64,000 nucleotides of DNA from contig OY811971.1 in NCBI GenBank assembly GCA_963681505.1, forward strand, positions 10,039,991 through 10,103,990, given 5' to 3'. This document shows, one piece after another, positions 56,762 through 64,000 of this stretch. The DNA is from Eunapius fragilis. Lineage: Eukaryota > Porifera > Demospongiae > Spongillida > Spongillidae. Every line of letters starts with the position of its first letter. The first letter of the stretch is position 1. Both the position numbers and the translations under genes were made by a program. The notes below the pieces were generated by a model. That model ran no database searches, was not told the origin of the DNA, and saw only the letters and a list, made by a program, of their open reading frames with translations.

Positions 56762-58378
56762 CTGGTGGGTGAACAATGACTACAATGACTCCGACAACTT
56801 GCACACACCATACAAGTACATGAACAAAACCACACCCCTCTGTTTCACTGCACACTAAGCTGTTATACAATCTCCATGTGCTGTAAAAATCATAAAACAG
56901 TTGCATAAAGAGTGCCTACATGTACATACATGTACATGGGAGGAGAGGTGAGCATGAGAGAATGGGGATGGCAGAAAGTGGCCTAAGTGTCTTCCTAGGG
57001 AGGAGGGGGCGGGCATCTTGGCAATATATTGGTGTCATCTTTTTTTTATTACATGCATTATAACACACAAAATCACTTTTCTATTCCATGTATCAATTCT
57101 AAAATAAAGATTTAACTCACTTGTTACATGTACATATACATTCATACCCTATGTGATCATAAATGTAAACACATTTCATTCAAACCACAACGGGAGACTT
57201 TCATTTGTTTCCCTAATTGTGTAGCTACATGATGTGTTGAGTGAAGCTTGATATCAAACTTTGACATGCATATCAAACACATTTATGTGCTTTGCATGGG
57301 GGTGGGCACACTCCTACCTCTTCCAGTGTCCTTCCCCACCTACCCACAATTATAAGACTTCACAATGTCAGCCCTTATTACAAGGGATGAGTGGTACAAA
57401 AATCTAGGTAAAATTTATCCCCCCCCCCCCCCCCTCAAAAAAGTACCAACAAAACATTTGCTCATGCAACCACCTCTCCCCCCTCCCCCCCCTCCGCCCC
57501 CCCCTTGAGGTTTTTTTCTGGGTGCTATAGAGCCACATTTTCAGGCTTTCAGGTTTACTCTACCTATGCTCACATACTTAATAGACTTTCCAAATGATGT
57601 AAGCTGGCTCCAGGTTGCTTCGATGGAACTAGTGGTGCAGTACTTGTCAATCTGGTGTCTGCAACGATTGATGCAACACTAGATAAGTTGCTCGTGGTCA
57701 TCATTGTAAACAGGAAGCATCTATGAAAGCGAGTCTTCACCATATTTCTGAGTCACAAAATGTAGTACATAGTAGGGTCTGTGCATGACGTGTCATGGAA
57801 GGATTCTTTATAGTAAGCTGGTAGAGGAATTGGTAGGTCATGTGACCGTTATTTTACACCACCTGTTTCAAGGCTGAAATAAACTTTAGTAATGGTTGAA
57901 ACTGGATTGAGTCCATCCTTTGAAGGGTTGATTAAGGTTTTATTTTTCTGCTTGGGGCCTACCTAAAGATATTTTGCCTATGAAGTGGACTCACTCAGGT
58001 CGTGGATGGGTAATAATTTTGATTTTCTTCTGGCTCAGGGAATGATCTCTGCATCTTTGGCTCCAGATGCTCCCGGGCCTTTTGGCATGACAATATCCAA
58101 TCTTGCTCATAACTAACCACAAGATGTGCTAAGTTTGGACTCTGAAACACTAACCACATTCGAACAAGGGCTTGTTGACATTTTTGGCTGCATTATGTAT
58201 ACCAGCGGGCATTTCTATTAATAATCCTAATTGAACATGCCAATTTACCAAGTCTCATAGCATGCTTGTTTTGGTGTGTACATTATTAAGTGGTACTAAT
58301 AATGCTCGTAAAAACTACCCTTTAATGTGTGTGACTTGAATTAGTTTTTTAAAAATCTATCTTAAAGAATACTGTCAT
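56762..58378. other. Upstream side of the ROCO gene; no exon identified
   Basis: Further ankyrin exons are expected, but none is readable. C-runs occur at 57420-57434 and 57478-57505. 58018-58073 is an inverted match to 59582-59637. Confidence 0.35.
58018..58073 (+). repeat. Inverted pair with 59582-59637
   Basis: ATTTTCTTCTGGCTCAGGGA and GCATCTTTGGCTCCAGATGC are mirrored at 59582-59637 (GCATCTGGAGCCAAAGATGC, CCCTGAGCCAGAAGAAAAT). Arms of 56 bases lie 1.5 kb apart, enclosing the MITE at 58379-58716. They could be the ends of a larger element. Confidence 0.65.
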
Positions 58379-58716
58379 GTAGGCACCATCCTTGGACTAT
58401 GAGCAATCAGGGAAAGCAATAGATAGCCACTGACTCTGGAGATTTAGCCTGTGCCAAATAGGAGAAAGAAGCAAATGTTTATAAACCGTAACAAATGTGT
58501 GTGTTATTACAGTTTACACTACTGCAAGCTCTCTTTTATTAACAGTCCCACCAAAAATCACTTATGTAAGCAACTGCACTTGCGGTGTACACTATACGTA
58601 ACATATTTGCCATGGCTTACATAAAATATTTGGCCCTATGTCTCCATAACCTGCAGAGGTCCCCGGCTAACTATTGCCTTTCCTGATCACTCATAGTCCA
58701 AGGATGATGCCTACAA
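58379..58716. mobile_element. MITE with 68-base inverted ends
   Basis: TGTAGGCACCATCCTTGG, ACTATGAGCAATCAGGGAAA and GCAATAGATAGCC on the left are mirrored on the right with about 80% identity by eye. 338 bases, no coding capacity. The target duplication is not clear. Confidence 0.75.
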
Positions 58717-60017
58717 GTATTTTATAAAAAACCTAATAAAAAATGCGCACTTTAATGTTAGATCGTCACCTACACATACATGTAGGCATGTTAACCTACA
58801 TGTACAAAATCACGTAATTCTAACAAATGAACATCCAGCCAACGCATGATATAACAACAATCAATATAGCAAAGAGGGCCAATTGCCAAGTGGTGGCAGA
58901 AAACAACGCCAGCATGCTGCTAGTATACGTACAATCCAATTAGCTCGAGTTGTTCTGGTTTACAGAAAACTTGCTAGAAGCATTCTTTGATTGTTAGGCA
59001 GATATAATTTTAACCCTTTTTTCCACCCACACACGATTTCCAACTTTTATACACTTTGTCATCAAGATTGTGGGCAATTTTTGTACACTCCTTCGTCTCG
59101 ATCGTGTATCTAAAGAGCCGATGGTTGAGCATGCTCCAAAGTGGATTGAAAACGAAGCTCTATGCTAAAGTGTTACATTATTCGAGTTCAAAGTTTTATA
59201 CGTCATTGCATGCGAGGACCATATGTTGCAATAAAACACTTACGTAGGCTAAAACAGCACTGTTCGCCTACATGTACATGCAGGTGCTTATTCGATCTAT
59301 CGTTAAAGGTTTGTTTATACAGTAATGAAACAAATAAACACACCAAAACGACACTTTATAAATTGGCATGTTCGTTTGTACTATTATTAAGGATTTTATA
59401 AATTGAAACAACCCCTGGTATATGTAATGCGGCAGTAAATGGTCAAACTGTCAGCGAGCTGTAGTTCAAATGTTACAGAGTCCAAACTTTGCACATCAAC
59501 ACATCTTCATGATATATACAAGGTGGTTAGTTATGAATAATATTGCCAACAGTTGATGGAACTGACGTGACTTGACCTAGGTGCATCTGGAGCCAAAGAT
59601 GCAGAGGATGATATCCCTGAGCCAGAAGAAAATCATTCCATTATTACAGAAAGAATCAACAAAATCTTCAAATAGAGACACATTCTTAACCTCATTCTGG
59701 CAAACGAATCTTGGTTATGAGATAGTTAAGACGATCAGAGCTGCCAAGAGGAAGCGGTAACAAGAGGTCTTTCAACTGCCACCCAAAGGATATGTGCAAA
59801 GCACAAACATATCTGTACAAACTTATCTGCATGGACAAAACCAGTATGAACTTAATTTTCTTTTAAAGCCCACATATGTCCCAATAGCCACTTTTGACCT
59901 GCTTATTGCATACATGTGAGGTGTATCCAAAGCACTGTATAGGTTTTTATGCTTTGAAAAGTTCTGTATATTGCTCCACAAGTGCACATGCATGCCTGCT
60001 AGCTCCATGATGTAGAG
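58717..60017. other. No gene recognised
   Basis: Contains the right arm of the 56-base inverted pair (59582-59637). It is followed by a short frame GAKDAEDDIPEPEENHS ending at a stop near 59674, which may be a remnant of the element the arms belong to. Confidence 0.35.
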
Positions 60018-60240
60018 ATGTCCCCACTAACACTAGATGCCCCCCGCTCCTCCAGAGCCACCACTAGATGCACCCCTCTCCTTCAAATCAGGATACTCCA
60101 TCTTCCAAACCTCCACTGCAACCCCCACTTCATTAGGATACCCCTCCCTCCTTCTCCACCAGTAGACATCTCCACTACATCCCCTCCACCAGTAGACACT
60201 CCTCTCCTCCACCAGAAGATGCCCCACCTCCACACACTTC
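60018..60240 (+). repeat. C-rich imperfect repeats
   Basis: CTCCACCAGTAGACA-like units (ACCAGTAGACATCTCCACTA, CACCAGTAGACACTCCTC) and a related CACTAGATGC motif recur. Open frames on both strands here are low-complexity. Confidence 0.6.
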
Positions 60241-61689
60241 GGGAAACCCCCTCTTCTGTAAATGCCAACTGCACTAGTGCCACCACAATTCCTTCTCCAT
60301 ACATGTGGTCAGTCTATATCCTGTGGGACTGGAGTTGAACCTATGCTTTTGGTGCAAATACTCATACTTGTATGAGCTAATATGAAAATTAGTTTGGCCC
60401 AAAAAAAAAACTATTAACAACGCAAATAGTTTATGAAATATACTGGTTGTGAATAATTAATTTTTTAGCTACTTTCATGAGTCATAACACCTTTTTCACA
60501 GAACTTGTATGGCTACATTTACCTGTACATCACACCAATGCTCTCTTTGTGTACAATCCAACTATGATATTTGTTCATAAAAGAGGTGAGAGGGATACGT
60601 CATAAATGTGTCAATACCATGATTTTAAATATTCAATTGCCAAAAGATACTTTTTGTAAATGGAAGATACATTTCGATTTGTTGTCTCTATGTATTTACA
60701 AAATAGCTAGTATTGGGAACCGCAGAAGGCTAAACTGCAAGACTTCATTTAATTTTAATTCATGGTTAGTTTAGTACTGCTTGGGGCACTGTTACATTGA
60801 ACGTGCCACAAAAGGTTCCGAAGGTTTAAAATATGCCTTTTTTGCTAAGGTCTCAGCCAATAGTTGTTTTAAGGACTTATTTCTAACTTGTGAAGGTTAG
60901 CTTTAGAACCTTCAGCCAATTTAGCTACAATGGCGTGCTGTTACCTTTCGTGGCTCGATTTACAGCGAAAAATAGGCTGTTACATAGTAAAAAGGGGCCC
61001 AAACGATGCATTAATCATCGTTCGGAATAATAGAGTGCTTTGTTTAGCATGAACCAACCGCTTTGAAAACAAAAAGACTAACGCTTTTTGTCCTTAAAAA
61101 GCTACGTATTGGTCGAAAACGAACTAGTTTACTGTGTTCACAATCTAGCTCGATTAAATGATTTATGGAATTGGTGCGCTACATCCCAATAATCATCAGA
61201 CTGCTTGAGTTCCAATGTATTCATGCGTGCACAATGCTTAGGGCTAGCTTAACCTGAAAACAACCATTCCTTTTTGACTTCGCACACACACAGATATATC
61301 AAACATGTTCCCCCTTGAAACTACAACACATGAATTTACCAACATGCAGTACTCTCATTGACCTACTGAAACCTTTTGCTTGTTGAATTTATCTTCATTG
61401 GTGAACCAATTATATTTGGTTCTACAAAGCAATATCCATACAAATTAAAATCCCCTGACACACACACACACACACTGACATACACTGTACATGTACATAC
61501 ATAACCTCAGATCAGAGCAATTGGTGTCATTTAATTGAAACGTCAGAATGCTTAGTTTGCAATTGGTGTGTGCTTGGCATAGTTGATATTTTGCCCAAGA
61601 TGGGTCAGGCGACAGTGAGTGTGACTGGAATCAAGGTTACCATTTGGTTAGCCAGCACCTTGATGCTGATCAAGGTAAGGTGGTTAGGT
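60241..61689. other. No gene recognised
   Basis: AT-rich sequence without splice-bordered coding stretches or inverted ends that I can see; short (CA)n near 61460. Confidence 0.4.
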
Positions 61690-62340
61690 CAGGGTAAACG
61701 GCCAAAGGGTACGGCCTGCCATGATGTATAAACAATAACACCTGCAGCAATACATGTATAAGTACAACCAATGCACAGATGGTAAGCTATGCAGCTGGTG
61801 TTAGCTGTATGTACAGTAAACTGAGTGACTGCAGCCCACCACTATAACATCCTTTAAATATACATGCGTGACGTGGAACCATACCAGATGTCAATATTTT
61901 GGGGACTGTGTGTTAGATGGGGTATGACTCAAAGTGAGGGAATAAGTAAAATGGAGGCAAGGCTTTCCCAGACTTTTTAGGCTCAGAGTTGAATGGAAGC
62001 AAGGTTTTCCCAGGGAATACTCTAGGCTAAAATTTAGGTGGGAATTTAGTGAATAGTGATGTTGCCATGTGCACTTACACACACATACACGCACACACAC
62101 ACATACACACACCATGGGCAGTCAGTCATTCACACAACATCAATGCTTTGCTATTGCAATTTACTAATTGTCGCCCCACATACATGTACAAAACATGTAA
62201 AACCGCCTTTAGCTGTCATCCTATTCATCACATGCTTCTCTTTGTATCTAAATTTGTATTTCTATTGGAGCCTCTGTTTTTCTAAACTCTTTTGTGTTTA
62301 AATGTGCACATGTATGCACGCACACACATACACACCACAC
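61690..62340 (+). repeat. Large inverted repeat, left arm
   Basis: Mirrored by 63230-64000: GCAATACATGTATAAGTACAACCAATGCACAG, split here as GCAATACATGTATAAG and ACAACCAATGCACAG, with further pairs such as GAGGGAATAAGTAAAATGGAG and CCATGGGCAGTCAGTCATTC. The arms are diverged but collinear over about 600 bases. Confidence 0.75.
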
Positions 62341-62853
62341 ATACATGTAAGCACTGCAACTGCAGTCACATGTTTATTATTTGTGTAAATTTGTGCTTTT
62401 TTGCTCTCTCCAGCATTATAGCCTGTTAGTGTTTAATTCACCTCATATGCAATTTTCTTTGATTTATGTACCCATGGCCTCCACTAGATGCTCATGTCAT
62501 GATGTCCATGATTCTAAGTACTAACTTATCAGGTTGAGTAATGCCAGCCTGTTTTATGACACCAATTATTATGATCTGGGGTGCTTATTTGGAATGTGCT
62601 AATGTGCCTATTTCCTAGCTGTGACTGTAAGCCATTTTCCACAGTACAAGAACCACACATTCAATCCCACCACACACAGGCTCACACAACACACACACAC
62701 AACACATAATCACACACAGTCACACACACACAGGCACACACACAATCAATCTCTAAATGACATCCGGAAATTCCATTAGCAAGATGTAAGGTTGTGGTGA
62801 CAAGCAGAGGCCAGTCTATAGTTGATGCCTCTGCCCATAGCTGGTCACCACCT

Positions 62854-62897
62854 CTCAGAAATCTAAATTCCATGTACATAGAATTTAGATTTCTGAG
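62854..62897. repeat. Perfect 17-base hairpin
   Basis: CTCAGAAATCTAAATTC and its exact complement, with a 10-base loop CATGTACATA. It stands near the middle of the large inverted repeat, flanked on both sides by TATAGTTGATGCCTCTG (62818 and 62904). Confidence 0.9.
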
Positions 62898-63012
62898 GCA
62901 GCTTATAGTTGATGCCTCTGTACCTTAGCAACAAGTGGAAAATCGGTGTCATTGAACAGCTTGCATGCAGGTTCATTTATGGCATGCGAGCCCTGCTGTA
63001 GGGTCATGGCAT

Positions 63013-63013
<1 letters not shown>

Positions 63014-63052
<39 letters not shown>
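63014..63052 (+). repeat. (GT)n microsatellite
   Basis: About 19 GT units. The following 63057-63190 (GAAGTGCACATGGCAACACC, TCTAGACCTGTTCATCAT) is repeated directly at 63475-63605. Confidence 0.9.
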
Positions 63053-63057
<5 letters not shown>

Positions 63058-63229
63058 AAGTGCACATGGCAACACCAGACAACTTAGTACCCAGATGTTT
63101 AAAAATTGGCTCTAGACCTGTTCATCATCTCTCGACTTAACCCCCGAACAGTGGGGCTACCCAGGCCACAAAGATCCGAACATGTACTTTAAAGCACATG
63201 CACACCCACACACTCACATACCTATGCTC

Positions 63230-64000
63230 ACACACCAGAAATAATACATATGCACACACAACACTTACATGGTGTGTGTATGTGTGTGCATAATAAAAGT
63301 GCACGAGACGATTTCAGTTTATATGTGGGTGGAATAAAATTACATGTACAACAGCAAAGCATGCATCGACGTTGTTGTGTGAATGACTGACTGCCCATAG
63401 CATTTATGTGTGTGTGTGTGTCTGTGTGTGTGTCTGTGGTATGTGTCTGTGTGAGTGCCTGTATGTGTGTGTATGAAGTGCACATGGCAACACCAGACAT
63501 TTATAACCAGATGTTAAAAAAAATGGTTCTAGACCTGTTCATCATATCTCAATTTAACTCCCTTCCAGCAGGGCTACCCAAGCCACTAAGGTCCAAACGT
63601 GTACTTGTAGTGTTTGTTTACGTAGATGTATAAAACTTGGTTTAATGTTTTGGTGAATGGGATACCAATGTGCTAATTCCCACCTAAAGCCTGGGAAAAC
63701 CCCACGGGAAAACCCCCTGGGAAAACCTTCCATTCATTCGTGAGCCTAGAAGTCTGGGAAATGCCTCACCTCCATTTAACTAATTCCCTCACTTTCAGTC
63801 AAACCCAATCTAACACAAAATACTTACATATGATACGGTTTCGGGTCACACATGTACATATAAAGGATGGTAGGCAATCACTCAGTTTACAGCTGATTGA
63901 CAGCTGCATTGCTTACCACCTGTGCATTGGTTGTACTTATACATGTATTGCTCCAGGTGTTACTTTTTATACATCAATGGTGCGCAGCACCCTTTGGACG
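63230..64000 (-). repeat. Large inverted repeat, right arm (runs to the window edge)
   Basis: Complement of 61690-62340, with extra GGGAAAACC units at 63695-63730 and an internal direct repeat (63475-63605 copies 63057-63190). Its outer end may lie outside the window. Confidence 0.7.

Noticed and set aside
1..64000. CRISPR arrays, rRNA or tRNA genes
   Set aside because: No regularly spaced direct repeats with unique spacers, and no tRNA or rRNA signature was seen; the DNA is eukaryotic in character.

Overview
This window reads as animal nuclear DNA, most likely from a demosponge of the Amphimedon type. The host genes have many small exons with GT-AG introns. The non-coding DNA is full of TACATGTA steps, GT/CA microsatellites and G/C homopolymers, and it is dense with mobile elements. 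I see no bacterial operons, rRNA, tRNA or CRISPR. Most proteins had to be read exon by exon, because the long open frames are mainly shadows or transposon remains.

Layout. 0-3.5 kb: two exons of an EGF-domain gene, then a tandemly duplicated segment carrying small MITEs, some with a readable empty site. 4.1-10.5 kb: a repeat pair, two diverged copies of a Helitron-like 5' region, and two convergent remains of a non-LTR retrotransposon with a restriction-like endonuclease. 10.7-15.7 kb: a broken Rab7-like fragment, a coiled-coil gene and an 0.8-kb tandem duplication. 16.4-33.2 kb: a large nested block. A hAT element is split by a Helitron-like composite, two related copies separated by 3.8 kb, and one of those copies is itself split by a 5.8-kb CACTA-like element. 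33.2-34.7 kb: a GH3 (beta-xylosidase-like) pseudogene. 35.8-43.1 kb: two intact host genes, an 11-exon FSIP1 orthologue and a 3-exon NDUFB11. 44.6-56.8 kb: an ankyrin-Roc-COR-Death gene whose 9.6-kb intron is filled with Ty3/gypsy, DIRS-type and BED-hAT debris. 57-64 kb: MITEs, inverted repeats and otherwise featureless DNA.

The most informative part is 16.4-33.2 kb. The hAT coding frame stops at 17674 and resumes at 32564 at the sequence CTTA^TTCTAG, so the unit between entered an A^T dinucleotide without target duplication, as Helitrons do. The two copies share a 5' TC end followed by a hairpin whose stem is also kept in a third, diverged copy, and both end at a 294-base palindrome. The 5.8-kb CACTA-like element in copy 1 has matching inverted ends, a 3-base AAA duplication and an empty site in copy 2.

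Host genes: FSIP1 (sperm fibrous sheath/axoneme family) and NDUFB11 (mitochondrial complex I) look functional. The ANK-Roc-COR-Death protein has the architecture of an intracellular signalling receptor. The GH3 gene is dead, with two stops and two frame breaks.
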